Assembly (NCBI GenBank): GCA_001600095.1
Contig: BCIX01000003.1
Location: 744,001-808,000 of the forward strand
Direction: 5' to 3'
Length of the DNA: 64,000 nucleotides
Origin: Bullera alba
Taxonomy: Eukaryota; Basidiomycota; Tremellomycetes; Tremellales; Bulleraceae
Part shown: one piece after another, positions 48,991 to 62,386 of the stretch
Numbering within the stretch: the first letter of the stretch is position 1
How the letters are laid out: each line of letters begins with the position of its first letter
Made by a program: the position numbers and the translations under genes
The notes under the pieces: model-generated
Database searches by the model: none
Told to the model about the DNA's origin: nothing
The model's input: only the letters and a program-made list of their open reading frames with translations

Positions 48991-50037
48991 TGGTAGGAAG
49001 GGAGAGAGCTTGATGAAGATAGATAGACGGTCTTTGCATTTTGGAGGGACGTTGTGGGAAGAAGTCATGACGAAACGAAAGCGACGAGTAATGACCTGAC
49101 GAACGTGCGAATCACGACAACGATGCATCGAGATGCCTAATGATTCGATTCACTGAGATGACAGAGATATGATTGCAGCTGTGCGGATACAGGCAGACGT
49201 TTCAACAAAGTACAGCTGTGCTTCGCTCTTTGTTCTTTCGTTGACCCTGGGATGAGGCGAGCGATGTGCGCATATGAAACGTTTGGACTCGGGATCCTCG
49301 AGCACATCGTGGCATAGGTCCATCCTGCTCAGTGAAGAATGGGGTTCTCATGGCTATCTCACTGTCAACTTGATGCGCGGAGTTACAAAGGAGCCTTGAT
49401 GCGGCTACAAGACCGACCAAGCCTACACGAAAGCAAATCGCGCAGTTGACCAATCGGGAGGAGCTAGTCCGCAATCTCTCACACCACGGCGTGTATCAAG
49501 GGGCTACCTGCCTAGGCTTTGTCTGACGTCGATTGAGAGCAAAGGAGGTTGATGAGACGCTTACTGTGCATGTGCCAACGGACGTACTGAGGCAAATGCC
49601 AGCCAGGAAGACGGGCGAGTTGAGCCGAAGGAGGGGCGGAGGGTAGAACTGGGGTTTTGGAGGGATCAGCCGGCTGGGCTTGTACGACGGTCATAGAGGT
49701 TCAGTGGTGTTGCAGTATGCATCTCTCCCCACTATCTCTTCATAGACATCTGAGCGACCATCCTCTAGTGACTGCACGCCTCGGACACCCGCATAGTCAA
49801 ACAAGGAGACCAAAAGACGGGGATAAGAGTGCGCTTTGAAAGAGGTGTAAGGGGAAAAACGTCACCCAAATAGTGCCGGGAGTAATAGAACTGCGAGCGT
49901 ACAGGGGGCATCCACCAATACCCTCCTAGCCTCCCCCCCTCGTTCATCCTCGCTCATCTGTCGCCGCATCGACGTATGACATCGTCCTCGCCAACGTCCA
50001 CGACACCCCAAGCCCCTGCTCCGCCCAGAGCACTTCC
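48991..50037. other. Intergenic, about 1 kb, no gene seen
   Basis: Kinesin 3' UTR and the promoter/5' leader of the LAMMER kinase. Pyrimidine-rich CCTCCCCCCCTCG just before 49950 may mark the kinase promoter or leader. An upstream ATG at 49976 is discussed in the findings. Confidence 0.45.
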
Positions 50038-53000
50038 ATGGAACCCTCGTACAGAGCCGATACCCCTTCATCTTCTTCATCGTCATCCAGGTATCAAAAG
50101 CCCACTACAACTATTAACCCATCGAGCGAATCCGCCCCGGCACGAGGAGCAGCATTAGCACCAGCACGAGGAGAACCGTCGAGACCGATCCTCACGTCGT
50201 CCATCACAGACCCGTCGTTTGCAACACTCCAGCGGCAGTACCATCCCTCCTCGACGCACACCCTCGGCGAGCCGAGTGACAGCGTCGGCGGGCCTTCTGT
50301 AGTCACCACTCGATCAGGCAGACACCTCCATTTATTGGCCCCGTTACAATCGAGAACGTTATCGGCACTCTCGGGTGCCAGACCGTCGACCTCGTCTTCC
50401 ATCTCTGCCATTGGTCCTTCATCCAGTGTTCCATCTTCACTCTCGACACACCATAGCATACCCTCGATAAAGATCCCAGCGAATCCATACGCGGGATACC
50501 CATTACCACTCTCCCACTCCGCACTCTCGGCCGGAGGTTCTTCTTCATATACACGCGGAGGGAATAACGACGTTGGACCCCCACCGTTCACTTCGGCAGG
50601 CTACGACTCTCATCTCTATCGATACTCTCACTCTCCATACGGCCTAGCCGGCTCTTCATCCACGCCCTACCTCTCGCTACACTCGACTTCGTCGTCTGCG
50701 GGTGCCGGTGCAATCGACCCATTAACGGGGGATAGATTAGCAAGGTCCCCTCATCCACCACTAACGGCGTCTATCAGACCCGACGCATATCACCTCTGGC
50801 CTCCCTCCTTGGGTCAACACCACGACTCGCGTCTCTCGCCAGCAGGTCCAGCGGGTGCGAACCGTCCATATTACTCTTCACCGCTCAACGACATCCAGCC
50901 ACTCTCCGCTTCCCCTTACCAAAACTATCAATCTTACCTACAGTCTCAACAGTCCTCCTTTCCCCATCCAGGTCATCACCGGACCCTCTCTTCCAACCTC
51001 ACCGTTTTACCACCTCTCAGGCCGTCCTCGTCCGGAGACGGTAGTTCGAGTTACAACCACCTCTCGGCACCGCATACAGCCGTCCCTACGACATCGGGAC
51101 GAAGCCCTTATCAAACTCATCATCGCGCCTCACCCTTCTTCATCCCTCCGCCTCTTCGATTCAACTACTCTCAATCCCCACCGACCCCACAACACTTTTA
51201 CGAGCAGGAAAACGGCGATATGCCTCCAAGAAGGAAAGCGGCGCCAGTCGCCGGCACGGCTTCATACGGGCAACCTACCCCTTCGACTCCTCAGACAGTG
51301 AACTCTTCATCAGCTGGTGGATCCAGTGTACGCAGAAGGCCCTCGGGACCTAAGGGCAACGGATGGACCATGGAGCATACCTATGATTCTGTCGGACAGA
51401 AGAAGGAAGTCATCGTTATAGACGATAGCGAATCACCACACCATGCCGCCAACAAACCAGTCACTAGGAAACGGACAAGGGCGCAAGCTGCAGCAGAGGC
51501 CGCTGCGTTGTCGCAGCAAAGTAGCCAGACCAATGGTCATTACGCCCCGTCCACGGTCAATGGAGGGGGATCAAGTACGAGCGGCAGCGCAAAGAAGCGC
51601 AAGGTGGATGATCCGTATGACATACCCGCCAAGAAGACGACAAAGCCGAAAGCATCAGGAGTGAGTGCCCCCGATCTCCTCCGGTCTTCATTTGCACTGA
51701 CAAGTTTGCTTTTCCACCTATTAGACTGCCGGCTCGACGTACACCCAGACATCGGCGATACAGCCTCGAGCGGCACCCGTTGCGCCTGGCGTACCTCCTC
51801 AACCGCCATGGGACGACTCTGAAGGCCACTACATTGTCCGGCCGGACGACGTGATAGGCGGCAGATGTGAGTGGTTGTAGCTCCGAGTGGTAGGTGCTGA
51901 TTATCGATTTCTAGACAAAATCGTCCGCTTGCTTGGACAAGGAACATTCGGCAAGGTCGTCGAAGCAAGGCATATAGAGACGAGACGCAAAGTCGCCATC
52001 AAGGTCATTAGGGCGGTTCAGAAATATCGGGATGCTAGCAAGATCGAGATTCGAGTCCTCGAAGCTCTCAAGAAGAACGACCCGCCCAATGCAAAGTGAG
52101 TTGCCAGCAGTCCAATCTTCAGAGTTCACCGAGCTGATAAAGTGATGATAGCAAATGTATCCACCTGGACGAATATTTCGACTTTCGAAATCACCCATGT
52201 TTGGTGTCAGAGCTGTATGGGATGAGCGTGTACGATTTCCTCAAGCAGAACTCGTTCCAGCCCTTCCCGGAGAAACACATCCAGGACTTTGCCAAATCGC
52301 TTTTGAAAAGTGTAGACTGTAAGCAAGCGAGCCTCAGCCATCCTACCTTCAAATGCTGACCCTGTGGTAGTCCTGCATCGGTTGAAGCTCGTGCACACGG
52401 ATTTGAAACCCGAGAATATTCTCCTAGTGTCCAATGAGTCGAGGCTTCAAGGACCAAGAGTGAGTAAAAGTGGTCCATCTCGGATTCAGCTCCCGTGCTA
52501 AATGACCCAGCAGGTGAAGAACGCCAAGTCAAAGTCGATCCTTCGCAGCACTGACATCCGGCTGATCGACTTTGGATCGGCGACTTTCGAAAACGAATAT
52601 CACTCGTCGGTCGTCTCGACTCGGCATTACCGAGCACCAGAGATCATACTCGGCTTGCCATGGTCGTACCCCTGTGATCTGTTCTCGATCGGGTGTATCC
52701 TGGTGGAATTTTACACTGGAGACGCACTGTTCCAGACGCACGACAATCTCGAGCATTTGGCGATGATGGAGGTCGTCATGGGCAAGATGCCGCCGAGGAT
52801 GATCGAGCGGGGCAGGTCAGTACTTTACGCCGGCAATTGTTGTGGACTCGTGCTGACTTGGTGTTCAGGCAAAAGAAACCAGAATTCTTCAAGGGCAACA
52901 AGATTGATTTCCCCAATTCCACCGTTTCGAGATCGAGTCGAAAGTTTGTCAAGGGACTGAAGAGCTTACCAGGTGGGTCCAGCCGACTCCTCATCTTCAC

Positions 53001-53187
53001 AATGAATGTGATACTGACTGGGTGACGGTTTATAGAGATCATTCCCTCGACGTCACCGCAGAACAGACTGTTTTTGGATTTGATCGTGCGGTTGTTGGAT
53101 TTCGACCCGGATTCGAGGATATCAGTCGCAGCGGCTCTGGATCACCCGTACTGCAGACAAGAGATCCCGCCCCCGCCACTCACATAG
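50038..53187 (+). CDS. KNS1: LAMMER/CLK-type dual-specificity protein kinase
   Basis: Kns1/CLK family kinase; family members phosphorylate SR-type splicing factors and, in yeast, Maf1 and RNA polymerase III. A disordered Ser/Pro/Tyr-rich N-terminal half of ~550 residues includes basic nuclear-localisation-like [10 protein letters not shown] and KKRKVDD. The kinase domain, assembled over several introns, has the glycine loop [80 protein letters not shown] and the diagnostic [14 protein letters not shown] motif. C-lobe [20 protein letters not shown] and [20 protein letters not shown] end in PPPPLT at TAG 53185-53187. Domain layout and motif make the family certain; the symbol is by orthology to yeast. 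Confidence 0.9.
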
Positions 53188-53986
53188 GGTGGTTCTTGAT
53201 CACTCAATGGCGGTTCCTCCGACGTAGGCGAATTACGACTTGCTTCATCTCTTGTCCAGCATCTTTCAAAAATCGAGATGCGCAGTCACGACCATTCACC
53301 CCCCGCACCGCCAATGTAGTCACATTTCGCAATGATGACAACGTTGGTCCAACACTGTCATTCTGCCCGAGGGTTTGCATATGGTCTTCACGAGCGCTTC
53401 TCATCATGACTTCCTCACTCAATTTGCACTTTTACGCTTGACCACATCTTACAATCTTCTTTCAATACACTACCGATCCACGCCTCAGTCACGTCACACG
53501 ACCATGCCCGCCACGCACCCTCACGCTCATGCCCATTCAGCTTTGTGACTTGTGTTCCCGTTCCTGAGTTAGGAGAGATGGAGATCATCCAGAGTTTTCG
53601 AGCCCTACGGTGTCCACAGTATAATGGGCGCGGTGTGTAATATGTAGTGAAATCAAAAGAGGGTACCTTGGTATCACTCACCAACAGTACTGGCCCGAGA
53701 ACGAAAGAATGAAATGCATTGCACTTGAATAGACACGCGAGGCTGTGGTGGTCAGGGTGGAGTCGTGAGATGTAGCCCTGAAGCGAGGCAGTGAGCGCTG
53801 CATGACTCGAGCTCGGTCCCATTGGATCACTCAATAGCGTGTCTCGCTCGACGACAAGGGTATGCGTGTACATTGTGTATGATCACTACTTCATTACAAC
53901 GATGGTCTAAGTCCTACAGTCCATATAACCGATACTTCATCTAAGTCAAATACCCGATGATCAACATAATTCGAAGCCAGGCCGGC
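53188..53986. other. Convergent 3' region, no gene seen
   Basis: About 800 nt between the 3' ends of the kinase and TRK genes. A minus-strand frame (53415-53873, 152 codons) has no domain and sits where 3' UTRs are expected. Confidence 0.45.
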
Positions 53987-56900
53987 CTAATCCACCCTGC
54001 TGTTCGCGCGGGACATGCTGCCCTCTTGAACCGGCGTAAGACTTCCCGTCCCCCCAACGCCGCCCGCCTGGCCGGCACCGACTCCAGCCGAGCTATCGCT
54101 CCGCGTTGACGATCTGGTCAAAGTCCGGGGCAGTGCAAACGTGAGGTTGGTGGGGACCGATGGACTATGGCTCAGGTCGATATTGTGGTTCTGGCTTTGT
54201 TGCTGGCTTTGGGGCTGATCGTCGGATAGGGGCAATGGCAACGATCTAGACTTTTCCTTTTCCTTCTCGTCGAGATCCAATCGGTCTAGTCTATCGCCCG
54301 CCAAGTGCATATCGATAGAATGTACCGATGCCTTCCTGATTGGCGGACCGCGCGGCTGCGGCGAGGGCGGAACACCAGAAAGACCCAGCCCTGGCGTCGA
54401 GAGGGACGTCCGTACACCGGTGGTGGGGGCAGGTGATGTCGAATCGTGGGATGCGCGATGGTGAGGCAGGGGAGCAGACGACGGACCCCCTTGTGACATT
54501 TGCGACATGGATCCCCGCCGGAGATTGTTGGTCATGAGGTCATCAGCAAGACCGGAGGAGCCTCGTCGGGATAATCGCCTCGAACGAGTTTCCTCAAATG
54601 CCTGCTCCTCAGCCGCGGTGAAGTCCTTTGGAAGCATAACGGCTCGGTCGATAGCCACGGGAAGACCACGATGTCGGCCTCGAAGCATGACTGCAATGAC
54701 GACGAGTTTGGACAGCTTCCGGAATGAACCACTCAGGCTAAGTCCAGCGGTCAGTCCTTATATCCATTTCGGTTGCTGCTATGAGACTTACGAGTAGTTG
54801 TCGTATGGGAGACCCAGACTCAGACCGACGGTTCCGTACCCACTAACCAGCTCGAAGATGATGTTGAAGATGTCGAACCACTCGGCATTCTCGGGATTGG
54901 TCAATTTTCCTCGCTAGACCGCTGTTAGCTGGGGATTCCATTATGTTTTAAGCTGACATACCTCGATGATACAGATCAGCCACAGAGCAAAACCGAGCCA
55001 CCATATATCAAATGCCAGTTGTCGTCGGGCGCTACACCATGTCAACTCAGGCAGACGAGCAGGCATAGAACGCGTACTCACTGCCAGCCGAGGTACTTCG
55101 CCACTGCTTGCGCACCGACCTCGTTCGACTCGTAGTCCTCCTCTTCGTCCTCGTTGAACAGACCCAGAGAGCGCTCTTCGTACACGTTGGTCGATCGGAC
55201 GGATAGCGCGATGGGGTATACCGAGATATACTACGCGGCGTCAGTCAGTATGCCCCACAGAGAATGCAGAAACGCCTTTGCTCACCATCATGATCGTGTA
55301 CAGGACTCTGAGCGGACGATGGTGATTAGCGGAGATACTGTCATGGACTGACGACGACTTACTTGACGGCCGGGGCGAGAGAGCCCAGAGGGACAATGGC
55401 GAATCCAGCAGCTCGCACTGCTGCAGATTGCAAAAAGGCAGCAACTATCCGAGTTCCCACTGGCAGTGCCTCAATCGCCTCGGTTCCAATGTCCAGTACC
55501 AAAAAGCAGACCCAATCGGTCAATCTGTCTCAGGTCAGCATGAGGACGATCGGAGAACGGTGGAGGCTTACGTTAAGGCGAGCATGACGAATGCTAGCAC
55601 CCAGGTCTGGGTCGAAGGGAACAAGTATATGAAGCATCTATAGGCCAAGATGAGTATCCAGCCATAGCGGGGTGGAGAAATCGACTTACCGTCTTGGGTG
55701 GTCGAGAAGGAATTTCAACGTCTCTCTAGTTTGAGACTTTTTCGGCACCATCTTGTAGATACACCACACGGTCAAACGGAGTAGTACAGGCTGATAATGT
55801 GTGAGCGGCTTGCCTCGGGGAGAGCAATGTAAGGTAGCCGGTACTCACGAAAGCCGTGTTTCCAGCAAAGATCAACACGAAGATGACGAAACTCATCAAG
55901 TATGCCCTCTGAAATGGGATCATACTCATGTCAACCAGACTCATTCCCGTGTTGGAGAACGCGGAGACCGATTGGAATAAAGCAAACCAGGGGATTTTGA
56001 CGAGTCGGGGCTGAGCCTCGAACACATCGTTGTATCGACCTTGAGCGGCAATGTAGGGGGCCATGATAACGAACCCGGCGAGCTGGAGGAAGACGACATA
56101 CTGGTTTGGTTAAGTCAGCTATGTGTTTAACCGGCACGAATCCAATTAGAGGAGCTACTCACACCGACCACAATGTAGAGAAGAATCCGCAATGACCTAT
56201 ACTCGACACCGCCCAGTTCGTCCATTTGCTCCTCTGTCAACCCCGTAAATCTACTGTTTCTGCCGACGGTCGCCGCGAAACTGATATACGTGGCTTCCTT
56301 GTCCAGTGTCAGATTGTCGCCTGGTGCGAGCGAATCTCTGCGGCCAATGGTGGCGGTACGAGGCATTGTCAAAGTCTGGGTGAGCGTCTCGGATGCTTTG
56401 GGCAAAAACTTCTTGACTCCCGCTCGAGCGAGTTCAAAGGGAGTTGGGAAACCACCAAAACCTGACATTTTGGTATCTGGCATACGGGTGACGGATGGTC
56501 GGAGGGAGTAGGTCTTGGGGAAGGTGGTCGATGTGGCAGTATACGGCAGGCGGTCTAGTGAAAGCTGGTCAGCTGAGTCCGAACCCGTTCCGTTGTGCTC
56601 AAACGTACCTCCGGCTTGACTCCTGTGTGTGGCGGTCCTGTAAAGCGCGCCGTTGTCCCGGCCCGTGGTGTAGCCCCGGTCGTGGTCCATCCCGTCGGCG
56701 GGGTCGTCAAACGCGATCGTCTTTGTCCGCGGGAATGCGTCTGGAAGATCTCTCAGCGAGAGATCGGCGATACAACGGGAAGTCGGTCTCACCTTCTTGA
56801 GGTACTCGTCCGGCATGCAGGAAAGAGCTAGGGGCGAGACTGCTAAAGTCAGCAATTGTTAAAACCAAGTCACTCACTTCTCCTCTTCGGTATTCATTCT

Positions 56901-58071
56901 TCGAGGACTATCCACAACAAACTCCGGAAAGACACCTCTCCTCTCTGCGTCATCGTCGATCTGTATCGTCCCACCTCTCGGTGGCAGAGCGAGCATGTTT
57001 TGTGGGAGATCCGTCTGGCTACGAGTCGGAGTTGGCGTCGGTGTAGCGGTCGGAGGAGGAGATCCGGCTCGTTCACCATCATACCATCCCATCGGGTTGA
57101 CCATTCCAACACCACCGCCTTCGACTCGCTTGATCATGCCTTTGGAGATATTGTGGTGTTTCTTCTTTCCACCCTTGGATTTGGTCGGTGTGGGCTCCTT
57201 GATCTGCAGGGTGGACACCTTGGGCACCGGAGGTCCCATTGGCATGGGGGCGTGCTTCTCCGCGCTAGATGGTGTCGGTGTTCGCTCATCCGACGAGCGA
57301 TCAAGAGGGTCGACTTCCTACATGGGATGTGTCAGCACAGCAGAAGGGCTGCGATTACTGATCGGCCAAGGCTCCTCACCTTGACAGTATCGGGTGGAGC
57401 AGGGTCGTCCTTGTTGATGGTGCTGAAGCGTTTCTTTAGAGCGGAAAGCGGTTGTGAGCTAGGCGTGACCCGAGACATGGTCTTGGACAAGCTGAAGGGC
57501 GATGAACGACGTTTTTGCTGCTCTTGGATCACGTGCTTGAACGCGACTTGGAAGAAGTGTCTGGATGGATATGTCGTCAGTCTTGCCTCGTCTGGGAGCG
57601 ACATCTCCTGACTCACCGCCTAACAATGATCATGACGATCGAAACGACGGTCTATAGAGTGAAGGACGCGTCAATTTGAGAAGGCCGTCGTGTCTGGGTC
57701 GAACTCACGATACTGCCCATGATCATCTGGACAAAGAGCAAGACCTGCTGCATGACGCTCAAGGTGGATAGATTGACGGTAGCCAGTCCAGTGACTGTCA
57801 TTGCGGACATGCAATTGAACAGACAATCGATGTAGGAAATCTCGTACTCGGTATTGATGCCGTACATGATCCCAGAGAAGAACAGCGGGACCTAGCGAGT
57901 AAGCAGAGTCAGCCAGACATAGCGATGTTAGAGGGGAGGCGAGGGGGCGGACGAGCTTACCAGGGTGAAGAACATCAAGTGGACACGATAAAAGTTGAGC
58001 GAGTTGAGGAAGAGAGTGCGACTTTTGGAGGCTGCACTAGGCATCCTCAAGTGGCGTGGTAGCGACGGCAT
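53987..58071 (-). CDS. TRK1: TRK-type high-affinity potassium transporter
   Basis: Plasma-membrane K+ uptake system of the SKT/HKT superfamily. Start MPSLPRHLRMPSAASKSR at 58071, then TM helices (LMFFTLVPLFFSGIM). Four pore-loop motifs contain the selectivity glycine: SAMTVTGLATVNL, SVSAFSNTGMSLVD, AAVRAAGFAIVPLG and VSGYGTVGLSLGL. Between repeats one and two lies the large cytosolic loop typical of fungal Trk (RRHFFQVAFKHV through PPPTATPTPTPTRSQTD, with Ser/Thr/Pro- and basic-rich tracts). The C-terminal ~230 residues after IAVMLRGRHRGLPVAIDRAV are disordered (Ser/Pro/Gln-rich) and end SRANSRVD. About ten introns crossed. All four filter glycines are intact, so the transporter is predicted functional. 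Confidence 0.9.
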
Positions 58072-59149
58072 GGCGAGAGATATATCTCGCGTCGAGTAGT
58101 CTCAACGTGTAGAGCCTCAATGTCGAGCAGTTGGGAATGATATCGAGGACCACTCGAGAAGTCGGCCTTGGTCTCTCTCTACACCGACCGCTGTCTCGGA
58201 CGTGGGTCGATTTGAGGGATTTTATAGAGAGACGTGTCCGGTCGTAGTTGATGTTATTGAGCTTGGCACATTATCGCACGTTGGTACTTCACAGCGGGAT
58301 CCGATAGATGGAGGTGGTCGATCAGGTCCAGAGGTTGGGTATACACAAAGGGACTCGTATGGTACAAGGGAGCTGAAGGATGGTGAGATGCGATATCTGA
58401 TTCAACTCTGAAGTCAGATCTGACATTTTCAGCAGTGCGGGTGAGACCAACGTGTTTGCCGATCTCGAAATAGGATCCTGAAAGTGCACTCTAATCCGGG
58501 GCCACAAGGGAGTTCTAATAAATTCAAGCTTGGCACAGGGGTTTGAAATGTACCATGGATCTGCTAATCCACCTCGATCACTTTTCTAACTGTTTCGGCG
58601 GTCCCGCGGGATTGGTTTCAAATGACTTTGTAGCCCGCATCAAGCTTAATTATGCCGCGTGGTTTTGATCCCGCTCCCCCCCTTAATCCCGTTTAGGCCT
58701 GGCCCCTGCTGTCAGCCCCGATACGCAGTCGTCTCTTCGAAGAATTCGTCCGACGTGCTGACCTCTGCGACCATACCGCTACCTCGTCGACGTTCCACAT
58801 ACCACCCAAGAGCCTCCCCACCCCGGTCTGCGATTCATCACCCAGCATAGTCCTTGGACTCATATACCACTCAAATAGCTCACCGCCCGAGCATCCGTAC
58901 ACGTGCTTGGAAAGAGGGATCAAAATCAACGGAAGGTGACGACGCAGATCATTTGGGGCAGAGCAGGAACGAGTGTCTGGTCAAAGTCGAGCGACTGTCG
59001 ACCGTCACGAATTTCGGAGGGTCTGCACTCGTGGCTCCGCGAAGGATCGCCGGGCACTGCGAGGACACGTGTTGATCTAGCCACACGTTCATAAAGCCAT
59101 CTCCACCACGCTGTGAGAGTGCTACTCGCACTTGTTGGACGCACCGACA
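58072..59149. other. Divergent intergenic region, about 1.1 kb
   Basis: Separates the TRK start (minus) from the DXD glycosyltransferase start (plus). It is long enough for two promoters. A minus-strand coding-like stretch at ~58690-59180 is interrupted by a frameshift and has no known domain. Confidence 0.4.
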
Positions 59150-61889
59150 ATGTCGTTGTTTGGACAGACCAAACGCCATATTCCGGCTTCATCAGTCAGG
59201 CGGTCTCCTCTACCCGTCTTCGCCCATGACTCGGAGAAGAAATACGGCCTCTCGTCACCCTCGACATCGTCGTCGTATCGATTCTTCACGGCAATATACG
59301 TTCCTCTCCCTCGACTCCCGTTCCTCGGACAATCCTCCTCATCTAGCACCTTGCTCAATGGAGACCACGCATCGTCACCCTTGGGCAAGCCATATCACAA
59401 GCACGCACGCTCATATTCCCAATCACACCGCGCGCAGCGTTATGTCAAGATATGGCTGCCAATACCACAGAGGGTGTACAACCGCTTACCGAGGCTCAAC
59501 ACCCCTATGCGCATTTTATTAGGGGCGCTGTTGGTTATAGGGTTCGTGTTGTTCCTGTTGGGATTCAGGAAGAGAGGACCTGGGAATACGTGGACGCCGC
59601 CGTTCTCGGATCCGAGCACTTTGGTTCTCACCCCGGATGAGCTGGCAATGATTTGGGAGTGGGAAGTGCTCAGTGGGCATCATCCAAGTTTACATCCTCG
59701 TAAGTGTATTTTGACTGCCGCCCTAAGCCATATTTCCACGAATACTTTTTGGGGTCTGCTTGGCTGACTGTGCTTAGCACCGGAAGCTTTGCCCTTGTCA
59801 GACACACTGCATAATCCCGCCGTTCCCGGCTCCCTCCTACCCTCGCTCACTGCAGCATCACCGCTCGTCGCATATCATCAAAGAACGACAAACGCCCCTC
59901 GCACGCAATTGATCGGTGTCGGGCCTGAGCGGAATTTTGTGAATGTTTGGGACAGTATAGACCATCAGCCTGGCTTCCCAGCACGGCCTACACCAGGTAC
60001 GATCATCGACCTGGACTTGATCCTCGAGAAGTGTGATCTGGATACGAACAAGGTGAGTGGAGTGTCTCAGACATTTCAGCTCCTCGTTGACGCCGTCGCA
60101 GTATGTTCGGGACTGCCTCGAATTCCTGCGGATCGGAGGAGGACTCGACAATGGCAGAAGGGTGCGGAGAGGAAACTATCTTGGATCGTTCAAACAGCTC
60201 TACTACGAAGAATCCGCTGCGCCCCGTCAACTCGATTGGTCACCGCGAGCTCCTTCGGCAAGAGGCTCCGGTCTATCACGAACACCCCTCAAACTATCTT
60301 CACCCTTTCCCGTCGCCAGTAGCTACGACTCGAAAAGCCCTTGTGACCCACAACACCCCCGGGTGTTCCACATGTTCTGGGCGGGACCCTTCAACGATAA
60401 ACCCTACATGGCGGTCATGTCGTTCCTTTTTACGCAAAATCTGGGTCTTGACCAGCCGATTGGAGAATCGTCAGAGGTTGTCGGAAACACATGCCGGACT
60501 CAGTTCTGGGTATGGATCAACCCTGGACCCGCGGCGGCCGTCCCCAATCCCAATGCCAAGAGGGAAATGTTCCAGCAACTCGCTACGAACCCCTGGTCCG
60601 CGCCATTCCTCCACGAGCGGTTCAAGGACGTCGTGAAATTTAGGATGTGGAACACGACAGAGCAACTGGACGGCGTGGATGAACTCAAGGATCACTGGAG
60701 ACAGATGCCAATTTTCAACTCTGGAGGAAATACCTATAAACCTGCTGCGCCACAGCAGACTGCGCCATCAAAGGTCTCAGCCGAGGACGACGATGCCAAG
60801 CTCGGAGAGGTACTGGCTTCTGAGGGACAAGCTGAGAAGAGGGAGAATGAGGAGGAAGGAAATGACGGAACGTTCACCACCGACATAGTTGAGCAAGCCC
60901 CCGTCGTCAAGAAGAAGAAGGACGAGTTGTTTGAAAAAGTTGGATCTAGCTCGGAATCAGATTACGATCGACTCTCGGTCATTCTCTCCGACATGGCCAG
61001 GTTCGTCTTGACATATCGATTTGGCGGAATATACCTCGATGCCGATACGATCTTCCTTCGAGACTGGGAGGAGCTATGGAACTACAGGGGTCAATTCGCA
61101 TACAGGTGGTCCAAACATCCAAAGTATAACACGGCAGTATTGAAGCTACACAAGGGCAGCGCATTGGGTAAATTCCTCTTCAAGACCTCGCTCGAGAACG
61201 GTCTCGATTTCCACCCCATGACTGTGTCGCGATACCTCAAGGATGCGAATTTGGAGAGATTGCTGTTCAGGATCCCGGACGCACTGTTCGATCCCGCTTG
61301 GTTGAACATGGAGAGACTGCAGCGAGAACGTCCTCCTTTCCCATATTTCCCAGAGTGAGCACATTCAAGGGTTCTGGTGGGAGATTAGGTGCTTACTCTA
61401 CTGCTCTAGGTTCTCACAGTTCTTCTCCAATGACAAGTTTGACACTGCGGCTCCACAGCCACTTGGCTTTGACGGGTTCTTCCGGGGTGCATTCTCCTAT
61501 CACTTCCACAACTTCTGGTGAGCTGAACTGAGCCATGATCTGTGCTGGATGACAAGCTGACGATTGAGTCTAGGTGGCTACCATTTGACCCGTCCCGAAA
61601 TTGGCCCGACTTGGGCACTAGGTTCATCAAAGGCGAGAATACGCTTCGAGAAGCGCTCAAAGCCGCCAAAGCGATCAAGGATGCCGAAGATGGTGTCAAT
61701 GGCGCAACGGATGCTAGGTGGGAAGGCGAGGGTGCCGATCTCAGCTCTGGAGTGACGGGGAGAGATGACATGGACGACGAAGTCGATTTGAGCTGGAGTA
61801 CCGTCTTGAAACGATCTTTCGAGGCTTACCTTCGAGGAGAGCGGCCCAATGCGTATGGCGAGTGGATCGAATGGGAGTCGAGGCAGTAG
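59150..61889 (+). CDS. DXD-motif glycosyltransferase (GT32-like), type II membrane protein
   Basis: Five exons (59150-59699, 59778-60052, 60102-61354, 61410-61517, 61574-61889) give 833 residues. A cytosolic Ser/Arg-rich N-terminus precedes one signal anchor (ILLGALLVIGFVLFLLGF, residues ~124-141), then a lumenal domain. Catalytic-type motifs are PRVFHMFWAGPFNDKPYMAV, an acidic insertion (~240-270 residues later) and ARFVLTYRFGGIYLDADTIF followed by LRDWEEL, the sugar-nucleotide-binding DXD block of Och1/GT32-related enzymes. It ends with a helical GENTLREALKAAKAIKDAE segment and WIEWESRQ. Probably Golgi; donor and acceptor sugars unknown. The ATG at 59150 is the first in the frame. Confidence 0.8.
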
Positions 61890-62386
61890 GCGGAGTGAGA
61901 GGGCATGGAAGACAATATGGAGGATGGGCGGGCGGAGAAATGGAGAGATGGGAGGAGGGATTGTGTACACACGACAAGGTCAGGTCGCTAGAAAGGCGGA
62001 GGATCATCTTCGTTCTCGGGCAGTGTTTCATTACAGATATAGTACATACAGCATCGCACTGCACGATAGATGGACATGTGGGACATTGTGTGGGTTGCTG
62101 CGGTACGAAGATGGTTGTTATTGTGTTCTGAAACGCGGCGCTTAAATTAGCTTCAGAGCTTCACGTCAGCATTGAATATTGATCGACGTGCATCAACATT
62201 ACAATTGGCGGCAGAGTCGAGCCAAAGTCGAGTGCTCACCCTACACTTACTGGCAGCAAGGTATCCCAGCAGTAGCACCTCCCAGACCAGACCGTTGAAA
62301 GATCACTACTTCTGCGCTCTGCCTCAACGCAGCATTGAAGCCAGTCTTTCGCCTAACTCGCCACACTTCCCAAGGCTCCCGTCGCC
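61890..62386. other. Intergenic, no gene seen
   Basis: 497 nt between two plus-strand genes; 3' UTR of the glycosyltransferase and promoter of the phosducin-like gene. Confidence 0.5.

Noticed and set aside
53415..53873. 152-codon minus-strand frame between the kinase and TRK genes
   Set aside because: Sits between two convergent 3' ends, no recognisable motif, no introns of the local type.
58690..58850. Plus-strand frame upstream of the DXD glycosyltransferase as an extra 5' exon
   Set aside because: It cannot be joined to the ATG-containing exon with consensus splice sites, and the ATG at 59150 already precedes a normal signal-anchor topology.
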